A stretch of DNA of 64,000 nt from Bremia lactucae (GCF_004359215.1 NC_090617.1:1349768-1413767), one strand, 5' to 3'. Shown: positions 10,785 to 22,864, numbered from the stretch's first letter. Numbers and translations are program-made. The notes: generated by a model not told the origin, from the letters alone.

Positions 10785-11123
10785 GACCAACGGCTGTGCA
10801 CAAGCACAGGCAGCGTCGAAGTTCGACCACTTGAATAAGTTGATAGGTACGATTTAAGGATGCTTGCTTACAAAGCAACATTCAAGAAAGTTTCAAACGC
10901 CAGTCTATAAGAGACACTGCGAAATTTTTAGATCGACTGGAGAGTCGATCGTAGAGGATCTCGCTGTGGTAGGCAACCGCAGCTAGAGGCAGTCGAGGAC
11001 GATACTTCCCAAAAAAATTCTGTGGGGATAAGTCCTCGAAAAACTGTGGACAAAGTTCCCAGGTACCTTTGAAAACAAGTTCCAAAGGAGAAACTGAGAC
11101 AATCACAGTTTTGTAAGCAATTA

Positions 11124-12490
11124 ATCAAGTGTAAGCGGGCACGTCTTAATGCGGCTACGCTCGACTTTGACACACACTCTGACACAGCGAGGAAGCGGTT
11201 AGACAGGCTTCTCTTGCGTGCAGTGAGGAGTTGTGGTGGGCGCCTTAGCGACCTCACCCAACGCACTAAGTACTCTAGTAAAGTGTCGTCACGGGAGCGG
11301 TAATCCTGCTCCATGTGTGCACTTACTAAGTAAAAGTAGTTTTCAGACAGATTTATATTCAATTACAAATACCTATTTTTACCAATTGAAATTGACATCT
11401 CTGTAGATAACACTAAGAGATGTTTTGCGAGTTTTACTTATTATTGGCTAGATAACATAACGGTAATCTATCTTTCTAAATACCTGGCGAAACGGATGAA
11501 GCTAGGCGTCATTCCTCCTAATATGAATGCAACTATGTGCATCACATACACAAGGGTTGGTCACAAATGTGAACCACACCCGAGTGGTGGGTCTAATTGC
11601 ATTATTTAAGTGATTTGACCAACCCCTTTACACCAAGTGTACTTAACGGGGACTGTATTACATTTGGGCAACTTTAGCCCGCTTCATCCCCCGGAGTATT
11701 AATCTGCGCGACCGATGTCCCTTCTTAATTATCTATTTGCACCTTATGCCCCTCCCCAGGGCCGATATCAACAAACTTGACATAGCAGGCGGAGCCACAG
11801 GATATCTCACACAATTAGATGAAGGGAAGTAACATTAATTTAAATATTTCCTGACTAGCTAGCAAATCCTTTGAGGCTAAGTAGATCATTCAAAGGAACT
11901 GCCGCAGTTGCTTGACGCTATTATGATAATCAAAAATGACATTAGTGAAACATCAGCTTGGGTTTCAACAGTCATTGCGGGCAGAGACCGTCTCACGGTG
12001 CTGCATCTGACGACAGACATGTAAATTAGGGCGCCTACAAGCTGCAAAGTCAAAGGTATTTCACTCGAGAACTTATAATAAAGATTTTTTTATTGATATT
12101 GACTTAGAAAATTTGACATAAAATTTAATGCATTCAAGTCAAAAATGGCAAAATGGCTTGACCTAAGAAAACACTAAATAAAGCGATAAAAACGACGAAT
12201 TAACGCCGAATTTAAAAATTGCTTCCCGACTTCTGTTTCTGGCGTCAAACTGGCTATTTACCTTGGTCTTTTTGGTTAGGTATTCGTAAATAAATATATA
12301 GGAAAAAATATGGCACACGCAACAAAAAGATCTGAAAGCTCATGGTCCAAAAGAATCCAATTTTTTCATTTTATTTATAATCACTCTACGGGCAGCTTTT
12401 ACCTGTTTGAAGGTACCTGTTTGAAGGTCAATTAAGACAATGCAAGTGACAAATTACAAAACGTAAATATGATTACATAAACAAAAGAAC
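11124..12490. repeat. 1,367-bp segment duplicated across the N gap, copy 1
   Basis: Every stretch I compared is identical to 13141-14507 (constant offset 2017). It includes a short reading frame rich in Arg and Leu (about 11124-11300) and a G3-type LTR-like block at 11571-11690. The rest (11691-12490) is AT-rich with no recognisable gene. Confidence 0.95.
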
Positions 12491-13140
12491 NNNNNNNNNN
12501 NNNNNNNNNNNNNNNNNNNNNNNNNNNNNNNNNNNNNNNNNNNNNNNNNNNNNNNNNNNNNNNNNNNNNNNNNNNNNNNNNNNNNNNNNNNNNNNNNNNN
12601 NNNNNNNNNNNNNNNNNNNNNNNNNNNNNNNNNNNNNNNNNNNNNNNNNNNNNNNNNNNNNNNNNNNNNNNNNNNNNNNNNNNNNNNNNNNNNNNNNNNN
12701 NNNNNNNNNNNNNNNNNNNNNNNNNNNNNNNNNNNNNNNNNNNNNNNNNNNNNNNNNNNNNNNNNNNNNNNNNNNNNNNNNNNNNNNNNNNNNNNNNNNN
12801 NNNNNNNNNNNNNNNNNNNNNNNNNNNNNNNNNNNNNNNNNNNNNNNNNNNNNNNNNNNNNNNNNNNNNNNNNNNNNNNNNNNNNNNNNNNNNNNNNNNN
12901 NNNNNNNNNNNNNNNNNNNNNNNNNNNNNNNNNNNNNNNNNNNNNNNNNNNNNNNNNNNNNNNNNNNNNNNNNNNNNNNNNNNNNNNNNNNNNNNNNNNN
13001 NNNNNNNNNNNNNNNNNNNNNNNNNNNNNNNNNNNNNNNNNNNNNNNNNNNNNNNNNNNNNNNNNNNNNNNNNNNNNNNNNNNNNNNNNNNNNNNNNNNN
13101 NNNNNNNNNNNNNNNNNNNNNNNNNNNNNNNNNNNNNNNN
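12491..13140. other. Assembly gap (650 N)
   Basis: A run of N. Long frames spanning it are artefacts of translating N. Confidence 1.
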
Positions 13141-14507
13141 ATCAAGTGTAAGCGGGCACGTCTTAATGCGGCTACGCTCGACTTTGACACACACTCTGAC
13201 ACAGCGAGGAAGCGGTTAGACAGGCTTCTCTTGCGTGCAGTGAGGAGTTGTGGTGGGCGCCTTAGCGACCTCACCCAACGCACTAAGTACTCTAGTAAAG
13301 TGTCGTCACGGGAGCGGTAATCCTGCTCCATGTGTGCACTTACTAAGTAAAAGTAGTTTTCAGACAGATTTATATTCAATTACAAATACCTATTTTTACC
13401 AATTGAAATTGACATCTCTGTAGATAACACTAAGAGATGTTTTGCGAGTTTTACTTATTATTGGCTAGATAACATAACGGTAATCTATCTTTCTAAATAC
13501 CTGGCGAAACGGATGAAGCTAGGCGTCATTCCTCCTAATATGAATGCAACTATGTGCATCACATACACAAGGGTTGGTCACAAATGTGAACCACACCCGA
13601 GTGGTGGGTCTAATTGCATTATTTAAGTGATTTGACCAACCCCTTTACACCAAGTGTACTTAACGGGGACTGTATTACATTTGGGCAACTTTAGCCCGCT
13701 TCATCCCCCGGAGTATTAATCTGCGCGACCGATGTCCCTTCTTAATTATCTATTTGCACCTTATGCCCCTCCCCAGGGCCGATATCAACAAACTTGACAT
13801 AGCAGGCGGAGCCACAGGATATCTCACACAATTAGATGAAGGGAAGTAACATTAATTTAAATATTTCCTGACTAGCTAGCAAATCCTTTGAGGCTAAGTA
13901 GATCATTCAAAGGAACTGCCGCAGTTGCTTGACGCTATTATGATAATCAAAAATGACATTAGTGAAACATCAGCTTGGGTTTCAACAGTCATTGCGGGCA
14001 GAGACCGTCTCACGGTGCTGCATCTGACGACAGACATGTAAATTAGGGCGCCTACAAGCTGCAAAGTCAAAGGTATTTCACTCGAGAACTTATAATAAAG
14101 ATTTTTTTATTGATATTGACTTAGAAAATTTGACATAAAATTTAATGCATTCAAGTCAAAAATGGCAAAATGGCTTGACCTAAGAAAACACTAAATAAAG
14201 CGATAAAAACGACGAATTAACGCCGAATTTAAAAATTGCTTCCCGACTTCTGTTTCTGGCGTCAAACTGGCTATTTACCTTGGTCTTTTTGGTTAGGTAT
14301 TCGTAAATAAATATATAGGAAAAAATATGGCACACGCAACAAAAAGATCTGAAAGCTCATGGTCCAAAAGAATCCAATTTTTTCATTTTATTTATAATCA
14401 CTCTACGGGCAGCTTTTACCTGTTTGAAGGTACCTGTTTGAAGGTCAATTAAGACAATGCAAGTGACAAATTACAAAACGTAAATATGATTACATAAACA
14501 AAAGAAC
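13141..14507. repeat. 1,367-bp segment duplicated across the N gap, copy 2
   Basis: Same sequence as 11124-12490 in direct orientation. It begins exactly at the right edge of the N run, just as copy 1 ends exactly at the left edge. Confidence 0.95.
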
Positions 14508-15838
14508 GAAGGCCGTCGAAGTCTAGTAGCGTCTCAATCTGATTTTTTTACTTAATTGATGAAGAATATATTCAACAAAGCAAAATTAATACTGCCAAAA
14601 ATAAAGACATTACCAACGAGATAACGATATCGGTCCAGCCAAATAATCCAGAAAAACGAAGTCAAGACGGGGTCACGTACATAGAGCAAAACCGTAAGCT
14701 CAATACAAAACGACTTGGACGTCTTCCTACAAGTGCAGTCCGTGACCGGCGTGCGCAAAACAAGATTTTATGATGTAACGAGCCTTACCTAATGCCCGTG
14801 GCAAAAATATCACGCAGCTCCATACCGTAGAAGGTAGGGTTCATATACTTCATAGAAATTTCTAACCGATTAAGTGCGCAGGAAAAAGAGATGCAAACAT
14901 TAATGCCGGATGGCTCAGGCGAAGGATGTCTGAAACTGGTCCCACGCTTCGGTATGAATGATGTAAAATGTAGTCCGTACTCCGCTATCACGAGAATAAA
15001 GGCCAATAGTCTGTTGGATGCTAAAAAGGGTTCCAGGTCCGTTTTATTTCGTCACTCGATGCGACAACGATACACATAGAAGCCTCATGACGAAGAAGGG
15101 AGCATCTTTTGTGTAGTAGGTAAAAGCTCCCATTTGTTAAATGAAGCCGCTATTACGGCAACAGAGAGGCCTAATCGTTGCCTTACTAGTTAATTTCCGT
15201 CAATTGCGTAATCAATCTTTTTTTGCGAGTCGTATACTTTTCTATGTGGGTGATGTTGCCGCCTACAAGTTGCATACTGGACTTGGAATGGCAACAAAAC
15301 ACTTAAATTGCCTTACGAGACCACTATTGTCGCAGAATCGATTAAACACAAACAGACCATTGAAGTAAGTCTCGAGCGCCCATTCGGCTGCCATGAAAAG
15401 TGTCGTTTTTTTTGCTGTTTTGCTACTCCATGGCACGTCTGCTTTTCGTCGCTGTCTCTTATGGCAAAACCGTATGGTAACGTGCATTGAGCAAGGTAAA
15501 TGAAGTTACTGCTGCAACGATTCGCACGAATTGTCACTTTTAAGCCCGCTAGTAACAAATTCACAAATTTGCAGCCGTTGGCTAAAAGTGCACGACTTTT
15601 AATAGACCCACGTTGCCACAAAAATCACAAATTGCTTTCTTTGCGCAGTTTTCGCAGAAGACTCGTCTTCAGTCGTACTTTAACCAGCTGGTTAAATTCG
15701 CGGCTTCATTCCCCGATCAGTCTTCTTTTTTCCCCTACTTCCCGTGTTTGGACCAAAAAAGTCGTCACAATCTTCTTTGCGAACCGAACGTACCTTGTTG
15801 CAGATCTCCTATAGGCCTTGTTTCGCCTATCGCATCCC
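14508..15838. other. No confirmed gene; possible minus-strand exons
   Basis: Two minus-strand frames (about 14785-15058 and 14561-14720) can be joined by a 62-base-scale intron with an AG|GTAAGG donor and a TTGTAG acceptor. The result is a hydrophobic, membrane-protein-like C-terminus. No ATG or recognisable family was found, so I do not call a gene. The 3' part of the region contains the upstream sequence of the PH-domain gene. Confidence 0.3.
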
Positions 15839-16873
15839 ATGATGGCCCGTAGCGAAAGCACTGTCGTCGTTGGTGAATCGTTTCTTAAAGGCTTTGTAGA
15901 CACTTCCGAGTTCCCCATCTTGGGCGACAACGTCTCGCCTGTTAATCCGGACGAGCATCCGAGTATGCACACGTGCCACCCTCGCTTTAGCGTGAGCAAG
16001 CGCAAGCTTGCTCAGTCCCCACTCTCTCAAACCCGGTCGTCTTCGTCGTCTCTCGCAGCGTTTCATGCGTCGAATACGCTCCCCGATCGTCTAACGATGA
16101 TGAATTACCATACGCAGGAGTTAAAAGGCGCAGTGTTTTACGGATGGCTATGGAAACGAGGGCATTCATTTAAGACGTGGAAAAAACGTTTTTTTCTACT
16201 TAATGGGGTTGCGCTCACGTATTATGCCCAATGCTGTGTCATTGCATCGGACGTATTAGGAGGTGGGACACAATGCCTTGATTTACCCATACGGGGCGGG
16301 TTACGCGTTGCCAAGGTCGAATTATCGAGTCTGACAGTTTATGGACTTCAAATTACGAGCTCAAGTGGACGCGTACTGTATGTCCAAGCAGGTGATCAAG
16401 AATCGCGGGAGCAGTGGCGAAAAGTACTGGACGATGCGCCTTATGTACGTAGTGAAATGATGGGACCAATATCACTTCGAGGAACTATGGTCAGTGATGT
16501 TTCCCAACGATCCTACGAGGGGTCTTGTATTCGACACACGACAATAAACGAATTAAGCATTTCCGACGATGACGAAAGTGGCCTTCATTGTGATATGCAA
16601 GGGTACTTGTACATGCGGGGAGGGTTACTCTATAGTTGGCGAAAGCGGTTTATGGTGTATACAAATGGACACTTGAGTATTCGACGGAATCAGACGTTGC
16701 GAAGTTCGTACCCACTTGAAGCGGAAAAAACTTTTGTGGTGCTTTCGGCAGTGCGCTGGAATGGACGCGCAAATGGCCTTTGTATTCGCCTTGAGAACCA
16801 CAAGGCACTGTACGTATTTGCAGACCACGAAGCCGATGCGTCTATGTGGCTCGAAGCACTTAAAAGTTGCTAA
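15839..16873 (+). CDS. Double PH-domain protein
   Basis: The frame opens at a TTG, but tandem ATG codons at 15839 and 15842 are the likely start, giving 344 residues. The first about 90 residues are Ser/Thr-rich and look disordered. A first pleckstrin-homology domain spans about 95-205 (GWLWKRGHSFKTWKKRFFLL at its start, EQWRKVL at its C-terminal helix). A second spans about 252-344 (GYLYMRGGLLYSWRKRFMVY; ADASMWLEALKSC), ending almost at the stop. Both show the basic K-x-W-[KR]-[KR]-R-[FW] strand pattern and the invariant Trp of the C-terminal helix. PH domains bind phosphoinositides or protein partners, so a membrane-recruited adaptor is likely. No catalytic domain is visible. Flanks are repeats, and no introns are needed. 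Confidence 0.85.
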   Translation: MMARSESTVVVGESFLKGFVDTSEFPILGDNVSPVNPDEHPSMHTCHPRFSVSKRKLAQSPLSQTRSSSSSLAAFHASNTLPDRLTMMNYHTQELKGAVFYGWLWKRGHSFKTWKKRFFLLNGVALTYYAQCCVIASDVLGGGTQCLDLPIRGGLRVAKVELSSLTVYGLQITSSSGRVLYVQAGDQESREQWRKVLDDAPYVRSEMMGPISLRGTMVSDVSQRSYEGSCIRHTTINELSISDDDESGLHCDMQGYLYMRGGLLYSWRKRFMVYTNGHLSIRRNQTLRSSYPLEAEKTFVVLSAVRWNGRANGLCIRLENHKALYVFADHEADASMWLEALKSC

Positions 16874-17632
16874 GAGCAAGTCGGAGAGGTACTGGAAAAA
16901 TGCCAGTTTTCTATCTGACTGCGATAAGAAGCAAACATTTGAAAGACTGCACTGGAAGACGAATGCAAACAACGTTGAGACGGCGTTTTTTCTTCGACTT
17001 TAGCTTAATTATTAAAATGGTACGATTATCATTTCATTTACAATTTCGTCCGCCCCGTTCGGCAACTGTATAGTAGTATACATTGAAGTCCATAAAAAAC
17101 AATACTACAAGATGCTCTGTTAATAACTTGGGATTATGAAGATAAAGCTGACGAGGTTCAAAAGCAGACAAAAAGGTATTGGAGAAGAGACGACTGAAGC
17201 AAATCTATTGCAATTATTAATTTGTAAACTCAAAAGGATGTTTAGGTTTTACTAATCTAGTCCATCAATATTACCATCTATTTTTTGGAAATATAATATT
17301 CACTAAGGATTCCCGCGCGACCTAATCTTGCTCTATATGGTCCGTTACGGTGGTCGAGGAGGTTAGAGACCTAAATTATTGGGTCACTCTCCCGCCGTAT
17401 ATGAAGACGCGCCCGTCTTTCTTACGTGGGTCGTCTGAATCGGTGTGTTGATCCAAAAGAGATCACCCAAATATCATAATGAATGACGCAAACCTTGTTA
17501 ATGCCGCTGCTGCCACTGCTGACCCTGACGCGTCTTGGGAAGCTTTCAACAACCGACCATTGTCGTCGATGGAAGATGCTGAGCGTGCTGTGCGTGCTCA
17601 CGTCCGTCGTTGTGTTGATGTGGGTTGATTAC
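16874..17632. other. Spacer before Copia element
   Basis: AT-rich sequence. A short ATG frame at 17480-17629 (about 49 residues, Ala/Asp-rich, then a stop) lies immediately left of the Copia LTR. It may be a piece of an older element but is not recognisable. Confidence 0.35.
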
Positions 17633-17905
17633 TGTTAGAAGCTATTGTTTTCAACAGGTCGTGAAGGTCAAGGGCAATACCCTGTCACACGGTAGGTAAC
17701 AATCGTACCTGATTGTCTAACAGACTTGACATCCTGACAGGCGTGATGGAGCGGTACAGACGTGAACTATAGACGGTAAAGTTGCAGTCCGTTTCGTATG
17801 CATGTGTAGGTATTCACGGACGAGGAAGGTTAATGCTTGATTTATATCACTTTTGCTTCTACCTCCTCTGTAACAACTACTGCAACACTACTACCAACTT
17901 CTACA
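17633..17905 (+). repeat. Copia 5' LTR
   Basis: 273 bp with TG...CA ends, matched by 22003-22275 over its whole length. Confidence 0.95.
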
Positions 17906-17921
17906 GGTTATGAGCCCAACG
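17906..17921 (+). promoter_or_regulatory. Copia primer-binding site, half-tRNA type
   Basis: GGTTATGAGCCCAACG follows the LTR directly. GGTTATGAGCCC is the complement of GGGCUCAUAACC, the anticodon stem-loop of eukaryotic initiator tRNA-Met. It does not match the tRNA 3' end. Drosophila copia is known to prime this way from a cleaved initiator tRNA. Confidence 0.75.
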
Positions 17922-19220
17922 GATCGCGTCGGCGGCGCAGCTCCAGGAGCCTCACCCGCTGTGATGGTCGAAGGTCGAGGAACGACCGAAGACCACCAAC
18001 TGGAAGAAAAGCCGGCAGTGCCCGCGGAAGCACCGGACAAGATGCTCGCCGTGCTTGGCGATTTGTCGGAGCGTATGGGTAGAATGGAATCCTCCCAACA
18101 CGGACAAGTCGGTGGCCAATGCAAGGAATCTGCCGAGTCGAGTGTTTTTGGTTCGGCTCTGGGTTCAGGTGCCGGTTTGACACTCCAGGCTTTGGAGCGT
18201 ACCCTGCCATCTAAACGTTCACCGAACGTCTCGCCGGCCACCTATTTAGTGCCCGACGACCGGCTTTGGCCGGGGATCACATGGTCGACGCGCCGGCCAA
18301 GGCCAATGTCAGCCATAGAATGGCTCAGGGACTTGAGCCTGGAATTCATGGGCATGCCATGCCCGCGGGAGCATACCCGGGTATGCAGATGCCGGGTCCG
18401 GTGTTACACAACCTGGGCAGGTACATCAGGGTGTACCGGATGGACGTGAAAGGAAGCTGGTCTTGCAACGGCAACAAACTCCAACTCGGACTTAATAGTG
18501 ATTTCATTGAATGGGGGAAAGAATTTGCCTGACAGGTTGCCTTTTCGGAACGCGCCTGCGGGTTCGCATGGCCTGAGGACATCAAGGTTGATGTCCTCGG
18601 CCGACACCGATGTCTTCGTCCAACACCTCGCTGGTACGGCGCAGAAATACTATCGGCGGCAGGTGGAAACTTGGTGGTCTGAGAGTCCGACCTTGGAGCA
18701 TGCAATGCAAAGGTTACTCCAGACCTTCAACACCAAGATAACATCTGCCCAGAGCATGAAGCTGTTTACTTCAGCCAAGTCGTCTCAACGTAGCTGGGCG
18801 GAACATTTTCTGTACCTGACCGATGTAAGCGATGCGTGTGGAGGTGCGGACAACCTCGTGTTGGACAACATCGTACATTATGCCGATCCGACTATGCGCA
18901 CGACCATGATGTCCCGCCTGAATTTAAACAGGATCGACAACCTTCGTCAAGCTGAAGAGCTCTCCCAATTTGCTCAGTCAACGGAACTTGAAGTTCGCGT
19001 AAAGCATTTCGGTCGAGATGTTGTTAATATCGTCGAACCGAACAACCAACCCGAGAGGACCGAACGGTTTAAGAAACAACATGACCCGCAACGACCCAGG
19101 CAGTGTTACATGTGTGGCAGCACCGGTCACCTCAAGATGAATTGCCCAAAAGGTACCAAGAAGAAACAAGATGCGAATTTTGTCTTGGACACTTCCAGGA
19201 CATCGGACGATTTCACCTAG
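17910..19220 (+). pseudogene. Copia gag with zinc knuckle
   Basis: Starts at the ATG inside the primer site and continues in three frames (17910-18250; 18266-18500; 18540-19220), so at least two frameshifts have occurred. The last frame contains YYRRQVETWW, FVQHLAGTA and a zinc knuckle CYMCGSTGHLKMNC (C-x2-C-x4-H-x4-C). It ends at a TAG just before the protease. Confidence 0.85.
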
Positions 19221-21999
19221 TCACTGGTTGTTGGACAGCGGCTCAGGTCGTCATCTGGTTAATGACTTGAGCTTGCTGGAAGATGCGGTGGACTGTAACA
19301 CCGAATGTTTTACCGCAGCGTCGGATAGTGAACCACTTCGGATCACCAAACAAGGAAGCGTCATGATCCGGGTCAAAGCACTTGTATTTACTAAGACCAT
19401 TCGTCTTCTCGATGGTTAATACGCCTCCTATTTGAAGTGTAACATCATATCATTTGGGAAACTCGAGTCGAAAGGATGCGTCCTTGAATACCGAGAAGGG
19501 AGGCGTGTCATGGTGTCACATTCTGGCGGGACACCTATCATGGATGTTGATCGCATCAAGAGTGTGCTGTTCGTTGAAGCTTTCAATGGAGTTACGACCG
19601 ATGATCTCCGTCGATTTGGGTCACCAAGATAAGCGATCATGACGGTTGTCGAAGACATTACAAACCATGCCAAGAACGACTTAATTACCTTATACACGTT
19701 CTACGTGCAGACGGTGGAGGTGAGTACAGGCCTCTGGACGTTTTTTTGCAAGGAAGCCCGTGTCTCTCGTCAGGTAAGCGAGCGTGAAAATCATATCAGC
19801 AATGGTAAAGCTGAACGCATGCATCGCACCATCATGAACATGGTGCGAAGCATGGTGTTTGCAAGTGGGTTACCCTTGACGTTTTGGGGTGATGCTGCAG
19901 AATATACAGCATACATCCTAAATCGAAGCCCTAATAAGGCAAACGAAGGTGGCATCTCACCTATTGAGATATTAACCAAGAATGCACCCGTCTAAAATGA
20001 CATTAATTTTCGAATCTCCATGCACCGTTCACCGAACGACCTCGAACAAGTCGTTAGGTCCTCGAAGAAATTAGGGGATCATCATCGGCAAGAACGACGA
20101 GATGAAAGGATGTCGGGTTTCATACCGATGAAACATGTCGTGGTGGTGAGCCAACACGTGAGAAATATTGAGACACTGGATAACGTACAAGGGAGAAACG
20201 TGTCCAAAACGTTACATAGTATCGAAGGTCAGGATGAGCTCGGTAACCAAGATGGCACGAGAAAATCAAGGGCAAGATCATCGGGATGGACTCGTGATCC
20301 GCATATGACACGGTCACGTCGTATTGATGGAGACACATCAAGTGATGAAACTGACACACACAAGAATGTCGACATGGTCAACATTGTTCGAGACCCAAGG
20401 AGCTATGGCGAGGCCGTACGGAGCGACAGCAAGGACAAATGGGCGGTGGCCATCAAGGATGAGCTGGATGCACTGGAGGAAAACGGTGTGTGGGCGGTTG
20501 TTGTTCCACCAGACAACGCCCACATACTACACAACAAATGAGTCTTCAAGACAAAGATCGACGCCGACGGGAACTCGAACGATACAAGGCCAGTTTTGTT
20601 GCGTGCGGGAACAAGCAGTTGTTTGAAGTCGACTACACCTTAACATTTGCCGCAGTTATGGAACTCGGGACAGTCAAGTCCTCCCACGCATATGGAACGT
20701 ACCGGCCCGGCACGGCGATGTGCCGAACGCATACGTCAAGGCTAATCAAGAAAAGGACCTCCATATCTACATCAAATTCCAAGCGGTATGCAAGTTGATA
20801 ACGACACCTTCGACCATCATGGAGCGGACGGGACAAAACAACTCGCGCTTTTGCTCAAGAAATCGTTGTACGGTTTGAAACAAGCAGGAAGATTATAAAG
20901 CAAGCTACTGCACTCGAAGTTGACTGAGTTGAACTTCAGACAATGCACGACGGACATGTGTCTATACGTCAACCGAAGCGGCACAGATGTAACGGTCGTC
21001 GGTGTTTACGTCGACGATTTGCTGGTGACTGGAACGTCGAATGATGTCGTCGGACAATTTTTCAAGGACATAGCGTCTTTCGAGATCAAGGACCTTAGCA
21101 TTATGACCATGTTCCTCGGACTGAGGGTCAAGCTGGGCGATAACGAAGGCTACGCGTTAGACCAAAGAGGTAGCCATCGATTCACTGCTGAAGGAACATG
21201 GACTGCCTACAGCTAACGGGGTTCGATCACCAATAGGAGACGAATGCAATGACGTCGATGAGACGAACCCGAAGTCACTGAAGCCGACCGCCAAGGCTGG
21301 AGATGCAAGTGTCAAGGCTTTCCATTCACTCGTCGGAAGTTTATTCTGGATCGCGCGTTGCTTCATACCGGACATTTGTTTCGCGGTACACCGGGCGACT
21401 CGACAGACTCACAAGCCGACAACCAAGGATTGGAGAACGGCGAAACGAGTCACAAGATACCTGAAATAGACAAAGAGGTTGAAGTTTTGCATCAACAATT
21501 CACAAGGTATGGACGACCCAATCAAGATTTATAGCTGAAGTGATGAAGATTTTGCCGCGGACAAGTCGGACCGCAAGTCGGTCTCGCGATACGTTCTCAC
21601 GATGGATGGTGCTGTCGTGTCATGGGCGTGCAAGAAGCAGACGGGTGTGTCGCTGAGCACTATGGAAGCTGATTTCATCGCGGCATCTTACGCTGGTCGT
21701 GAGCTGTTGGGGTTGAAGGAACTGCAAGGCGAACTAAACATTAAGATCGTCAAGCCGGGATGGATTATCAAGCCGCGATCAACTTGTTGAAGACCGAGAA
21801 GAGCTCATCAAGTACAAAGCTTGTGGATATTCGGTTCAAATTCATCTGCCACTACGCTCAAGCAAACGAGGTTGAGCCACGCTTTATCAAGTCAGAAGAG
21901 ATGGTTGCTGATCTCCTGACCAAGGCACTGGCCGCATTAAGGATGGAAGATCTACACGCGATGTTCAATTTTAACAACCCTCCGGATACGGTTGAGGAG
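19221..21999 (+). pseudogene. Copia pol (protease, integrase remnant, RT, RNase H)
   Basis: Protease WLLDSGSGRHLVND is at about 19226-19267 (Asp codon at 19235). The integrase is mostly lost: the HHCC region and first catalytic Asp are absent, while HISNGKAERMHRTIMN and FWGDAAEYTAYILNRSPNK survive (19790-19940). RT pieces follow: the entry block around 20430-20620 and YVDDLL at 21007-21024. RNase H / C-terminal blocks are VSWACKKQTGVSLSTMEADF (about 21614-21675) and a Leu-Thr-Lys-Ala-Leu stretch near 21930. Several frameshifts prevent translation. Confidence 0.88.
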
Positions 22000-22002
22000 G
22001 AG
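21990..22002 (+). promoter_or_regulatory. Copia polypurine tract
   Basis: GGTTGAGGAGGAG sits directly against the 3' LTR, the usual plus-strand primer position. Confidence 0.7.
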
Positions 22003-22275
22003 TGTTAGAAGCTATTGTTTTTAGCAGGTCGTGAAGGTCAAGGGCAATACCCTGTCACACGGTAAGTAACAACCGTACCTGATTGTCTAACAGACTTGAC
22101 GTCCTGACTGGTGTGACGGAGCGGGATAGACGTGAATTATAGACGGTATAGTTGCAGTCCGTTTCGTATGCATGTGTAGGTATTAACGAACGAGGAAGGT
22201 TAATGCTTGATATATATCACTTTTAGTTCAACCCCCTCTGTAACAACTACTGCAACCCCACTACCAACTTCTACA
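22003..22275 (+). repeat. Copia 3' LTR
   Basis: 273 bp, equal in length to the 5' LTR and without indels by eye. Confidence 0.95.
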
Positions 22276-22339
22276 ATTTCGGATTCTATCAGGGCAATTT
22301 TGTTAGTCATGAGATTCCGAATTGCAAACTCGACAGTTT

Positions 22340-22410
22340 CGTTGACGTGGTTGTGGTTGCGGTTGCATTGCAGTTGCGGTTGTGGTTGCGGTTGCAGTTG
22401 GTGTTGATGC
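22340..22410 (+). repeat. Imperfect GGTTGC/TGGTTG simple repeat
   Basis: Hexamer-like iterations of (T)GGTTGCGGTTGCA. The Cys/Gly-rich peptide in this frame is only the translated repeat. Confidence 0.85.
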
Positions 22411-22430
22411 TAATTTTTCGATACCTTGCT

Positions 22431-22864
22431 TGTTACGGGGTGTATCGCTACATGAAATTAACAGTAAAAGGTTGTTAATTAAAAAATTATCTAAAAGGAA
22501 GATAGTATTTGGAGAATATAATTTGACATGGTAGTATTCTATAAGCTTATCTATTGGTAGATATAGACCAATATATCTAGTTTCTCCGCGGTCCAGTCAG
22601 CGGTGGACGCGCGCAAAGAGAAAGACAGATAAGACTTACATGTTTTGTATAAGTTTATAACTAAGTTAGTATTGAGTCGATAGACAAGAAAATTTAATTA
22701 TATTGATACAGTTTTAATTGTCCCTCTTAAAAGCAACTTTATTACAGAGAGCCTTCCTCTGCACGGTATTGGTGTACGTGAAGTGATGTGAGGCACCACT
22801 CGCACTGAGGCAGTGCAAAGTGGACTTGTACTGAAGCAGTACAAGTCAGTAGTGCCCCGTTACA
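22431..22864 (+). repeat. 5' LTR of Gypsy G2
   Basis: 434 bp from TGTTACGGGG to CCCCGTTACA. It resembles, in reverse, 28504-28965 (shared blocks include GACTTGTACTG-AGTACAAGTC and GCACCACTCGCA). It is followed by CCTGGTAGCACTTCGTAGTC, the same leader as G1. Confidence 0.8.

Larger units (their letters stand above)
8982..11123 (+). mobile_element. Gypsy G1 copy A, internal region truncated after protease
   Basis: Begins with a leader CCTGGTAGCACTTTGTAGTC directly after the LTR, followed by gag (about 9130-10080) and protease (10303-10784). Reverse transcriptase, RNase H and integrase are missing. At about 11120 the sequence changes to the segment duplicated around the N run. Frameshifts throughout; not autonomous. 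Confidence 0.75.
17633..22275 (+). mobile_element. Near full-length Copia (Ty1/copia) retrotransposon, degenerate
   Basis: Flanked by two 273-bp LTRs (17633-17905, 22003-22275), both running from TGTTAGAAGC to TTCTACA. Order inside: primer site, gag, zinc knuckle, protease, remnant integrase, reverse transcriptase, RNase H, polypurine tract. Hand alignment of the LTRs gives about 21 mismatches (near 8%), and pol has many frameshifts, so it is an old, inactive copy. The 5-bp flanks ATTAC (left) and ATTTC (right) differ at one base and are a plausible mutated target-site duplication. Confidence 0.93.

Noticed and set aside
12432..13379. Long minus-strand frames of 246-315 codons
   Set aside because: They run through 650 N; the real ends are short, unrelated pieces.
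14561..15058. Two-exon membrane protein on the minus strand
   Set aside because: The splice signals are good, but there is no ATG, no upstream exon and no family match; kept only as a note.
22207..22407. Cys-rich peptide (CSCGCGCGC) as a possible small secreted protein
   Set aside because: It is the translation of a GGTTGC simple repeat and Copia LTR sequence.
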